Of a stretch of 42,608 nucleotides of DNA, positions 16,839-24,499 are shown piece by piece. The translations under genes and the position numbers were made by a program. The DNA is from Burkholderiales bacterium (GTDB lineage: Bacteria > Pseudomonadota > Gammaproteobacteria > Burkholderiales > Burkholderiaceae_D): positions 1 through 42,608 of the forward strand of contig JACQDX010000140.1 of NCBI GenBank assembly GCA_016200895.1, in the 5' to 3' direction. Under the pieces are notes generated by a model that searched no databases, had not been told where the DNA came from, and saw only the letters and a list, made by a program, of their open reading frames with translations. Each line of letters begins with the position of its first letter. Position 1 is the first letter of the stretch.

Positions 16839-18338
16839 TTAATGTGCTGCAGCTTTCACCGATACAGCCTTGGCGCGTTCCGCCTTGACATCACTGGCTA
16901 GTATGCGGCCACCTTTATTACCCCAGCTATTCAAGGCATAAGTCAGGATATTGGCGACTTCATCGTCATTCAATTGATTCATGGCTGGCATGACAGAATC
17001 AAACTCTTTCCCATTGACTGTGACCTTGCCAGTCAGTCCGCGTAACAGCACACCGATGGACCTTTGTGGATCGCTATTCAAATAATCTGACTGAGCCAGC
17101 GGAGGGAAGACACCAGGCAGACCTGCACCATTTGCCTGGTGGCAGACTGAGCAAGTACCTGCAAACAATTGCCCGCCAGCATTAACCTGGTCCTGTACTG
17201 TCAGCGTGCCACTTTCAGCGGCTTTTGTTGCTGTACTAACTGCTGCCAGATCGGCTTGTGCGCGGTCGCCCAGATAGACTGAGTCCAGTTCTTTGCCTGA
17301 ATAGATGTCTTTCTTGGCAGGACCATCCACTTTCATGATGGCCAGCGCGCCCTTATTGAAGGCGCGGAAAATCGAATGATCGACCAGTACATAGCTGCCA
17401 GGTACTTTAGTCTGGTATTCGACAACAGCGGCACCGCCAGCCGGGATGAGTGTAGTTTGCACATTTTTCTGGAAATTGCTGCCGCCCTCAAAACGTACTT
17501 TATCGAAGATGGCACCAATCACGTGGAAGCTCGACACCAGGTTGGGGCCACCATTACCGACGAACAGGCGAATTTTTTCATCTGTCTTGGCAGTCAATGC
17601 CTTGTCACCCGTCATGGAACCTTCTGCACCGTTGAACAAGACATAGGTCGGTTTTTCATCGATGGCTTTTTCCATGTCAAAGGGCTGGTAACCTTTTTCA
17701 CGGTATTTTCCTGTGGTGTAGAAGTCACCTTGCATGACATAGTATTCATGGTCCACAGGCGACAAGCCTTGTGGCGGTTCAACCAGGATCAGGCCGTACA
17801 TCCCGTTGGCAACATGCATGCCAACAGGTGCCGTTGCGCAGTGATAGACGTAGATACCTTCATTGAGTGCCTTGAAGGTAAATTGTGATTCATGGCCAGG
17901 CGCGGTGAAACTGGATGATGCACCACCGCCAGGACCAGTCACGCCATGCAAATCGATGTTATGCGGCATCTTGCTGCTGGGATGGTTTTTCAAGTGAAAT
18001 TCAACCGTATCGCCCTGGCGCACACGAATGAAGCTGCCAGGTACGGTGCCACCAAAGGTCCAGAACATGTATTTCACGCCTTCAGAAATTGCCATTTCCT
18101 TTTCCACGACTTCCAGTTCGACGATCACCTTTGCAGGGTAGTTGCGGTGTAGTGGCGGCGGTACATTTGGCGGGCTGGTGAGCACTGCGTGGATGGGCTT
18201 ACCTTGTGGAGGACCAAAATCACTGGAGCTTTTATTGTTTTTGGTATCTGCAGCATGCGCTGACAAAGTCAGGAATAGGGACGCGAGTAATATCCGTGAG
18301 GCTACGGAAGCAGAGAATCCTCTGAACATGTCTTTCAT
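16839..18338 (-). CDS. nirK: Copper nitrite reductase fused to cytochrome c
   Basis: A 499-residue periplasmic NO-forming nitrite reductase. A signal peptide ends near SAHAA (30). Two cupredoxin domains follow. Type 1 copper ligands are H126, C167, H175 and M180; type 2 ligands are H131, H166 and H321; the catalytic pair is D129 and H272. After the second domain (~340) comes a linker and a class I cytochrome c domain with CSVCH (396-400) and a likely distal Met at 450 or 453. This three-domain layout matches the Ralstonia pickettii type, in which the tethered heme feeds electrons to type 1 copper. It heads the nirK-nirV-sco run and is probably controlled by NsrR and FNR. Confidence 0.97.
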   Translation of the reverse strand: MKDMFRGFSASVASRILLASLFLTLSAHAADTKNNKSSSDFGPPQGKPIHAVLTSPPNVPPPLHRNYPAKVIVELEVVEKEMAISEGVKYMFWTFGGTVPGSFIRVRQGDTVEFHLKNHPSSKMPHNIDLHGVTGPGGGASSSFTAPGHESQFTFKALNEGIYVYHCATAPVGMHVANGMYGLILVEPPQGLSPVDHEYYVMQGDFYTTGKYREKGYQPFDMEKAIDEKPTYVLFNGAEGSMTGDKALTAKTDEKIRLFVGNGGPNLVSSFHVIGAIFDKVRFEGGSNFQKNVQTTLIPAGGAAVVEYQTKVPGSYVLVDHSIFRAFNKGALAIMKVDGPAKKDIYSGKELDSVYLGDRAQADLAAVSTATKAAESGTLTVQDQVNAGGQLFAGTCSVCHQANGAGLPGVFPPLAQSDYLNSDPQRSIGVLLRGLTGKVTVNGKEFDSVMPAMNQLNDDEVANILTYALNSWGNKGGRILASDVKAERAKAVSVKAAAH

Positions 18339-18509
18339 ATGAGCACCTTTGTGATGTGAAGCTAGTGAGCGTGGGGATGGATATCGTCGCTATTCACAAT
18401 ACTGGTGTATTTCTCAAAGATCCTTGATATGAAATAAGAAGTTAGAAGTTTTCCCTGGAAGTGATCATTTTTTTGCATACGGTGATGACTGATCGCGACA
18501 AAATGCGTT

Positions 18510-18977
18510 CTATGTAGCGCTTGATTTTCGCTTTACTTTATTGCTGGGAAAAATTTGTATTTTGTCAGTTTTACTTTTTTGTGCGACTAAATCTGCCAGT
18601 GTTACTGCATCAAGTACTGACAGATATGAGGCGGTTGCTTTGCTTAACACGCCTTTTAAAATACAAGCACCTGCATATGTGCAAGTGTTGCTCTCGCCGT
18701 CAAAACATTCAGCCATATAAAAGTCAGATTCAGCGTCACGTACTACATCACCTATATTAATTTTTTCTGGTGGCAGATTCAGTTTCAAACCACCATGACG
18801 ACCGCGTATGGTCTCCACTTTATTTGACATTCCCAGTTGATGGACAACCTTGGTCAGGTGGCTTTTCGAAATGCTGTGTAGCTCAGCAATTTCTTGTACG
18901 GTAACCAGTCTATCAGGGTGTTGTGCCAGATAAATCAGGGTGCGCAATGTGTAGTCAGTAAATGCGGTTAATCTCAT
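18510..18977 (-). CDS. nsrR: NO-sensing Rrf2-family repressor NsrR
   Basis: A 155-residue regulator starting MRLTAFTDYTLRTLIYLAQ. A winged helix (TVQEIAELHSISKSHLTKVVHQLG, ~26-49) is followed by the GxGGLKL wing. Three cysteines, C91, C99 and C105 (C-x7-C-x5-C), with D8 near the N-terminus match the [4Fe-4S] ligation of characterised NsrR proteins, in which NO destroys the cluster and relieves repression. An in-frame ATG at 19016 would add 13 unrelated residues; 18977 is chosen because Rrf2 proteins begin MRLT and TTGGAA precedes it. It lies between nirK and norB, the two genes it most likely controls. Confidence 0.93.
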   Translation of the reverse strand: MRLTAFTDYTLRTLIYLAQHPDRLVTVQEIAELHSISKSHLTKVVHQLGMSNKVETIRGRHGGLKLNLPPEKINIGDVVRDAESDFYMAECFDGESNTCTYAGACILKGVLSKATASYLSVLDAVTLADLVAQKSKTDKIQIFPSNKVKRKSSAT

Positions 18978-19104
18978 ATTAATTCCAAAAGCCTGTCCAT
19001 GCACTTGAGATTGCATGGTCTAAGTACATCGCCATTTCTCAATAGCCTATTAAGATACATATAGTATAGATGTTTATAAGCCTTACCTGATTTATGTTGG
19101 AAAT

Positions 19105-19118
19105 TTGATCTTGATCAA
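19105..19118. promoter_or_regulatory. FNR/Anr/Dnr box upstream of norB
   Basis: TTGATCTTGATCAA is a perfect match to the FNR-family consensus TTGAT-N4-ATCAA. Centred at 19111.5, it would sit at about -41.5 if transcription starts near 19153, just before the NsrR-like site. It predicts oxygen-limited activation of NO reductase. Confidence 0.85.
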
Positions 19119-19158
19119 GGCTTTTGCATTAAACATTCATTCTATTTGTATCTTTAAA

Positions 19159-19181
19159 TACATGTATATAAAATGAATCTT
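19159..19181. promoter_or_regulatory. Candidate NsrR operator upstream of norB
   Basis: TACATGTATAT, one base, then AAATGAATCTT. Compared with the NsrR half-sites AAGATGYATTT and AAATRCATCTT, the left half matches at 8 of 11 and the right at 10 of 11. Its place downstream of the FNR box, at or near the expected start of transcription, suits a repressor. Confidence 0.6.
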
Positions 19182-19277
19182 TAATGAGTCAAGCTTGTTT
19201 CGCCAGCAAAATCGTGCCAGATAAAACACGCTCCTGAGTCAGTTATTTTTTTCAATTCACCAATAAGGAAACACGCC

Positions 19278-21566
19278 ATGCATGCCACGCGTAAACTCTG
19301 GACTTGGCTCGCCGTTATCTGTGTTTTATCTTTTGCCGTCTTGGGCTGGGTAGGCACAGAGATTTACTTGACTGCGCCGCCTATCCCCAAACAAGTTGTC
19401 AGTAGCAAGGGCACTGTCCTATTTTCAGAGGGACAGGTGCAACGCGGTCAGGAAGCCTGGCTTTCTGCAGGGGGGCAGCAATTGGGCTCGGTATGGGGGC
19501 ACGGCAGTTATGTTGCACCAGACTGGTCCGCCGATTGGTTGCATCGCGAGTCACTGGCTTTACTCGAAATATGGTCGCAAAAAGAAGCGCAGACATCATT
19601 TGAGCAGCTTGGCCTGGGACGTCAGGCAGAGTTGAAAGCACGCTTGAAGGAGGAAATGCGGCACAATACTTATGACTCATCCAGCAATGTGATTGCACTG
19701 AGCGACGACCGGGCAAAGGCTGTCCAGCAAGTTGCGCAACACTATATTGCCCTGTTTGGTAATGATCCTTCGTTGGAAAAATTACGCGAGCAATATGCGA
19801 TGAACCGGGGTACTTTGCCAGAAATCAAGGATTTGCAAGCCTTGCCTGCATTCTTCTTTTGGTCAGCTTGGTCAGCAGCTACAGACAGGCCAGGCGCAAA
19901 GGATCTTAGCTATACCAGCAATTGGCCGCATGAACCGCTGGTGGACAATACGCCGACTGCCGGAGCTGGTATCTGGTCCATCGCCAGTATCATACTGATG
20001 ATCGCTGCCATTGCCGGGATGATTTTCTATCATTCCATCAGCAAGGAAGAGGGTGATCCTGCACCACCCAAAGCTGACCCCTTGTTTGACCTGAAGCCTA
20101 CGCCTTCTATGAAAGCAACCAGGAAGTATTTTTACGTCGTCATAGGCCTGATACTGGCACAAGTCGGCATGGGTGTAGTTACAGCCCACTATGCTGTTGA
20201 AGGACATAGCTTCTTTGGTTTTCCTTTGGCTGACATACTGCCATTCACTGTCAGTCGCACGATACATACGCAATTTGCCGTATTGTGGATTGCTACTGCC
20301 TGGCTGGCGACTGGTCTTTATATAGCACCTGCCATTTCTGGTCATGAACCCAAGTTTCAAAAACTTGGGGTCAATGTCCTGTTCTATGCCTTGCTCTTTA
20401 TCGTTGTCGGTTCTACTGCATTTGGCTGGCTGGGTAGCCTGCAACACAAGGGTAATGAATTCAGTTTCTGGATAGGTAATCAGGGGCTGGAGTTCACCAG
20501 CATGGGCCGGGTCTGGCAAATACTTTTATTCATCGGCTTGTTGTTTTGGGTGGCCTTGCTGGGGCGTGGCTTATTGCCAGCATTAAAAAAGCCGTCCGAG
20601 AGCCGTGGCCTGATTGCCATGGTATTCCTGGCAGCAATGTGCATAGGTGCTTTCTATGCCACATCCCTGACCTGGGGGCCACATACCCATTATTCGATGA
20701 TTGAGTACTGGCGCTGGTGGTTGGTGCATCTGTGGGTAGAAGGCTTCTTTGAAGTGTTCGCCACTGCAGTCATTGCCTTATTGTTTACCCGTCTTGGCTT
20801 GATACGTGCGGCAACGGCTAATAGCGCGATTATTCTGGAAACCATCGTCTTCCTGTTCGGCGGTATTCTCGGAACCTTGCATCACCTGTATTTCACAGGG
20901 ACACCGACTTTTGTCATTGCGATTGGTGCCATGTTCTCTGCGCTGGAGGTTGTGCCACTGGCGATGATAGGTGTAGAAGCTTTCCGTAACTATCAACGTT
21001 CAAAAGCAGCACCCTGGGTGCAGGCATACAAGTGGTCGATACTGTGCTTTATTGCAGTAGGGTTCTGGAACACCGTTGGTGCAGGCTTGCTCGGATTTTC
21101 CATCAATACACCGCTTGCCTTGTACTACATGCAAGGCTTGAATATGACTGCTGCACATGGTCATGCCGCGTTGTTTGGCGTCTACGGCATGCTGGGCATA
21201 GGCTTGCTGTTGTTCTGCCTGAGAGGCTTGTCTGATCGTGCTCTCTGGTCCGATAAATTATTGCAAGCGATGTTCTGGCTGCTCAATATAGGACTGGCAA
21301 TGATGGTGTTCATGTCGCTGGTACCAGCGGGTATTTATCAGGCTGTAGCAAGTATTACCAAAGGCATGTGGTTTGCACGTTCACCAGAAGTGATCCATTC
21401 GCACTTCATGGAAACCCTGGTGTGGATGCGGGTTCCCGGTGACATCGTGTTCTCGATTGGTGTCGTTTGCCTGGCTGTATTTGCCTTGCGCCTGTTAGCA
21501 GGAAGAAAGCCTGTGCAAACGAATGCAGTTGACATGAGTTATGCCAAAGTTTCCAACAAGACTTAA
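19278..21566 (+). CDS. norB: Quinol-dependent nitric oxide reductase (qNor)
   Basis: A 762-residue single-subunit NO reductase. The length, with an extra N-terminal helix and a large periplasmic domain (~35-225, containing GHGSYVAPDWSADWLHRE), marks the quinol-type (NorZ) form that needs no NorC. The heme-copper-oxidase-like core follows with about 12 helices; H330 in SRTIHTQFAVLWI and the HLWVEGFFEVF stretch carry expected metal and heme ligands and the glutamate of the FeB site. It reduces two NO to N2O using membrane quinol. A good ribosome site (AAGGAA, 19265-19270) precedes it. It detoxifies the NO made by NirK and leads a short operon with two small genes. Confidence 0.97.
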   Translation: MHATRKLWTWLAVICVLSFAVLGWVGTEIYLTAPPIPKQVVSSKGTVLFSEGQVQRGQEAWLSAGGQQLGSVWGHGSYVAPDWSADWLHRESLALLEIWSQKEAQTSFEQLGLGRQAELKARLKEEMRHNTYDSSSNVIALSDDRAKAVQQVAQHYIALFGNDPSLEKLREQYAMNRGTLPEIKDLQALPAFFFWSAWSAATDRPGAKDLSYTSNWPHEPLVDNTPTAGAGIWSIASIILMIAAIAGMIFYHSISKEEGDPAPPKADPLFDLKPTPSMKATRKYFYVVIGLILAQVGMGVVTAHYAVEGHSFFGFPLADILPFTVSRTIHTQFAVLWIATAWLATGLYIAPAISGHEPKFQKLGVNVLFYALLFIVVGSTAFGWLGSLQHKGNEFSFWIGNQGLEFTSMGRVWQILLFIGLLFWVALLGRGLLPALKKPSESRGLIAMVFLAAMCIGAFYATSLTWGPHTHYSMIEYWRWWLVHLWVEGFFEVFATAVIALLFTRLGLIRAATANSAIILETIVFLFGGILGTLHHLYFTGTPTFVIAIGAMFSALEVVPLAMIGVEAFRNYQRSKAAPWVQAYKWSILCFIAVGFWNTVGAGLLGFSINTPLALYYMQGLNMTAAHGHAALFGVYGMLGIGLLLFCLRGLSDRALWSDKLLQAMFWLLNIGLAMMVFMSLVPAGIYQAVASITKGMWFARSPEVIHSHFMETLVWMRVPGDIVFSIGVVCLAVFALRLLAGRKPVQTNAVDMSYAKVSNKT

Positions 21567-21655
21567 TCATTTTTAGTCATTTATTTAAGGGAGGGCACAA
21601 AAGGCTCTCCCTGTGATTTTTGTTTATTTTCATCTATATTAAAAGGAGTTTCATC

Positions 21656-21919
21656 ATGGCTCACGATTGTTCCATTCCCGTATTGGCTGAAGGCGTATAT
21701 GAATTTGATGCGCGTGGTGTTGCCAAGCGTTTTCGTCATGCAGCGATTTTTGGTGCCTTGTCGGCATTAAAGCGAGGGGAAACCATGCGTTTTTGCAATG
21801 ACCATAATCCCTTGCCATTGCTGGCGCAGATTGAGCAACACTTTGGCACTGGAGTGAAGGTCGCCTATGTTTCACAAGAACCAGGGGAGATCATTATTGA
21901 TTTTCATGTGGCAACGTAA
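21656..21919 (+). CDS. DUF2249 domain protein
   Basis: An 87-residue protein with the DUF2249 pattern: ARGVAKRFRHAAIFGALSALKRGETMRFCNDHNPLPLLAQIEQHFG, then a hydrophobic C-terminal strand. DUF2249 proteins recur beside NO reductase, NsrR and hemerythrin genes, and are thought to take part in NO or redox handling, without a proven activity. The start at 21656 is fixed by AAGGAG 9 nt before ATG; an in-frame ATG at 21620 lacks such a site. It is second gene of the norB operon. Confidence 0.85.
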   Translation: MAHDCSIPVLAEGVYEFDARGVAKRFRHAAIFGALSALKRGETMRFCNDHNPLPLLAQIEQHFGTGVKVAYVSQEPGEIIIDFHVAT

Positions 21920-21970
21920 TCCATTTCTATTCATGTCACTGCGCCTGATTGCAATACGAGGAGAAATAAA

Positions 21971-22309
21971 ATGGCCACACCACATTTACACTCCGGAGAA
22001 GTGACCAACTTGCTGCTGCCTGAAGGGCAATTGCTGGCGGGACCGGCGCACGCCTTGTTTAAAGACGAGCATCTTGAAGTCATTCTCATGAACTTGCTAC
22101 GGGGAAAGAGTTTGCCTTCGCATCACGTCCATGGCCCCATCACCATACAGTGCCTGTCTGGTGAGGTACAAGTTGAACTGGAGGCAGGCCCTAAGACCAT
22201 GCATGCAGGTGACTTGCTATATCTTGCTGCCGGTTTGCCGCACGCAGTTGTGGCGATCAGCAATACTTCTTTTCTGGTGACGATAGTTTTGTTAAAAGTT
22301 GCAGCTTAG
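21971..22309 (+). CDS. Small cupin domain protein
   Basis: A 112-residue single-domain cupin. The metal-binding motif 1 appears as GKSLPSHHVHGPITIQCLSGEV with H52, H54 and Q60 (Q replacing the usual Glu), and motif 2 ends LPHAVVA with H91, so a mononuclear metal site is plausible. AGGAG precedes the start. It is third in line after norB and the DUF2249 gene and before a terminator, hence probably part of the NO-response operon. Substrate unknown. Confidence 0.88.
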   Translation: MATPHLHSGEVTNLLLPEGQLLAGPAHALFKDEHLEVILMNLLRGKSLPSHHVHGPITIQCLSGEVQVELEAGPKTMHAGDLLYLAAGLPHAVVAISNTSFLVTIVLLKVAA

Positions 22310-22334
22310 CAAGCCATTCAGCCAGAGTAAAAAT

Positions 22335-22366
22335 AAAAAAGCCGTCACAAAAGTGACGGCTTTTTT
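22335..22366. terminator. Bidirectional terminator between norB operon and rho
   Basis: Perfect stem AAAAAAGCCGTCAC/GTGACGGCTTTTTT (22335-22348 with 22353-22366) around AAAA. It serves the plus-strand norB operon and the minus-strand rho gene. Confidence 0.93.
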
Positions 22367-22387
22367 AGCCCGAAAACAGGGAGAAAC

Positions 22388-23650
22388 TTATCCGCCTCTG
22401 CGCATCATTTCGAAAAATTCTGCGTTGTTTTTCGTGGCTTTCATCTTGTCGAGGATGAACTCCATCGCTTCGATCTCATCCATGCTATACAGCAATTTGC
22501 GCAAGATCCAGATCTTTTGCAACTGATCCGGCTTGATCAGCAATTCTTCACGACGGGTGCCGGATTTGTTGAGGTTGATGGCTGGGTAGACGCGTTTTTC
22601 AGCAAGGCGGCGTTCCAGATGAACTTCCATATTGCCCGTGCCTTTGAATTCTTCATAGATCACATCATCCATACGGCTGCCGGTTTCGATCAAGGCTGTT
22701 GCGATGATGGTCAGTGAGCCGCCTTCTTCTACATTACGAGCCGCACCGAAGAAGCGTTTTGGGCGTTGCAGGGCATTTGCATCCACACCACCAGTCAATA
22801 CCTTGCCGGAAGCAGGGATGACGGTATTGTAAGCACGTGCCAGACGGGTGATGGAATCCAGCAGGATGACCACGTCTTTTTTCATTTCTACCAGGCGCTT
22901 GGCTTTTTCCAGCACCATTTCAGCAACCTGTACGTGACGGGTAGCTGGTTCATCGAAAGTCGATGCGACTACTTCACCGCGTACCGAACGTTGCATCTCG
23001 GTTACTTCTTCCGGACGTTCGTCGATCAGCAAAACGATGAGGGTAACGTCAGGGTGATTGGTGGTAATCGCGTGTGCCACGTGTTGCAGCATGACGGACT
23101 TACCGGATTTTGGGGACGCTACCAGCAAACCACGCTGGCCACGGCCTATAGGGGCGATCATGTCGATGATGCGGCCTGTAGTATTTTCTTCGCCGCGCAT
23201 TTCGCGTTCGAGTGTCAATACCTTGTTCGGGTGCAGTGGCGTCAGATTTTCAAACAGGATGCGGTGCTTGGAGGCTTCTGGCGATTCGCCATTGACCTTG
23301 TCCACCTTCACCAATGCAAAATAGCGTTCACCGTCTTTTGGTGTCCGCACTTCACCTTCGATGGAATCGCCAGTATGCAGATTGAAACGGCGGATTTGCG
23401 AAGGAGAAATATAAATATCGTCAGTCGAGGCCATGTAGCTGGCATCTGGCGAGCGCAGGAAGCCAAAGCCGTCAGGCAATACTTCAAGGGCGCCATCGCC
23501 AAAAATTTGTTCGCCTGATTTTGCACGTTTTTTGAGGATCGCGAACATCAATTCCTGCTTGCGCATACGCGCAGCGTTATCGATATCGAGTCCTATGGCC
23601 ATTTCCAATAAAGCGGATACGTGTAAGGCCTTTAATTCTGATAGATGCAT
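22388..23650 (-). CDS. rho: Transcription termination factor Rho
   Basis: A 420-residue hexameric RNA helicase of standard length. The N-terminal Rho-N helices (MHLSELKALHVSALLEMA) precede the RNA-binding cold-shock-like domain with GFGFLR (61-66). The P-loop is ASPKSGKS with K184, and the VILLDSITRLARAYN and GTGNMEVHL segments supply Walker B and secondary-site features. It ends transcription of untranslated RNA. In relatives the order is trxA-rho-rpmE; here trxA is retained upstream but rpmE2 is displaced. Confidence 0.98.
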   Translation of the reverse strand: MHLSELKALHVSALLEMAIGLDIDNAARMRKQELMFAILKKRAKSGEQIFGDGALEVLPDGFGFLRSPDASYMASTDDIYISPSQIRRFNLHTGDSIEGEVRTPKDGERYFALVKVDKVNGESPEASKHRILFENLTPLHPNKVLTLEREMRGEENTTGRIIDMIAPIGRGQRGLLVASPKSGKSVMLQHVAHAITTNHPDVTLIVLLIDERPEEVTEMQRSVRGEVVASTFDEPATRHVQVAEMVLEKAKRLVEMKKDVVILLDSITRLARAYNTVIPASGKVLTGGVDANALQRPKRFFGAARNVEEGGSLTIIATALIETGSRMDDVIYEEFKGTGNMEVHLERRLAEKRVYPAINLNKSGTRREELLIKPDQLQKIWILRKLLYSMDEIEAMEFILDKMKATKNNAEFFEMMRRGG

Positions 23651-23836
23651 GGTGAGTGTCCCGGGATGGGATTATGGGGTGGGGGAGTGAGCAGAGGAAC
23701 TACGGATTAAACAGGATAGAAAGAATTTCTGTCTTGGTTTCGTTTTATTTAATATTATATTATTTAATTCGGGTCTGAATTTGCATGCAGCAGTTGAGGG
23801 TTATCAACCGGGGCAGCTGTCTCTTCATTTTCTTTA

Positions 23837-23875
23837 TTTAAAGCTGCAAACAATCTTGTTGTTCGCAGCTTTAAA
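23837..23875. repeat. Hairpin between trxA and rho
   Basis: Perfect 11-bp arms TTTAAAGCTGC (23837-23847) and GCAGCTTTAAA (23865-23875), with a further AACAA/TTGTT pairing inside the loop. No T run follows on the minus strand, so it is not a standard terminator. It may stabilise or process the trxA-rho transcript or attenuate rho. Confidence 0.5.
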
Positions 23876-23896
23876 GTTTCAGACCGCAATAATACC

Positions 23897-24223
23897 TTAA
23901 ATATTACTGTCAATGAAAGAGGTTAATTGGCCTTTTGCCAATGCACCTACTTTTTGTGCAGCAGCAGCACCGTCTTTGAACAAGATCAGGGTAGGGATGC
24001 CACGGATGCCAAACTTGGCAGGAATTGCCTGGTTTGCATCTACGTCCATCTTGGCTACGACGATTTTGCCATTATATTCTTTGGCAACTTCTTCCAGTAT
24101 AGGAGCGATCATTTTGCAAGGACCACACCATTCAGCCCAAAAATCGACCAATACAGGTACGTTTGATTTTAATACGTCTGCTTCGAATGAAGCATCGCTT
24201 ACATATTTGATGTTTTCGCTCAT
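23897..24223 (-). CDS. trxA: Thioredoxin 1
   Basis: A 108-residue thioredoxin with the active site WCGPCK (C33 and C36), the buried Asp in VLVDFWA, and the cis-proline segment RGIPTLILF. It reduces protein disulfides in the cytoplasm, and in this group is encoded immediately upstream of rho. AGGATTCC precedes the ATG. Confidence 0.98.
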   Translation of the reverse strand: MSENIKYVSDASFEADVLKSNVPVLVDFWAEWCGPCKMIAPILEEVAKEYNGKIVVAKMDVDANQAIPAKFGIRGIPTLILFKDGAAAAQKVGALAKGQLTSFIDSNI

Positions 24224-24499
24224 GGAATCCTCAACGAGAGGGAAAAATTAAGGGGTAACAGCGCCACTGAATGTCGGTATTTTGGGACAGCGCCGCATTC
24301 TGATTTGAATCTGGGGGTGATAGTCACGAATTCAATAGTGTTGAATAGTGCTGCACCGTGACTAAAGCAAAATGAGTCAGGCGTGGTTAGCTATGCGGTA
24401 GATAATAACCTATTTTTTAGAAAAGTGTCATGCTTGAGCCTAAAATGCCAAGGCTGTCGCATAGTATACTTGCTCTACCTGCAAAACCACCTATCCTTG

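Larger units (their letters stand above)
18978..19277. other. Divergent nsrR-norB control region
   Basis: A 300-bp AT-rich region holding the perfect FNR box and the NsrR-like site listed separately, both positioned for norB. No gene is visible. The nsrR promoter presumably lies in its left half, where AAGATACAT (19052 onward) is a possible further half-site. Confidence 0.6.

Noticed and set aside
19872..20519. A 215-codon minus-strand open frame
   Set aside because: Antisense to norB; composition and lack of motifs mark it as a shadow of the real gene.
22766..23518. A 250-codon plus-strand open frame
   Set aside because: Fully antisense to rho, whose product is unmistakable.
24383..24499. 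39-residue extension of addB from a GTG start
   Set aside because: Cysteine-rich, unlike the family, and with no clear ribosome site; the start at 24500 fits better but is not certain.
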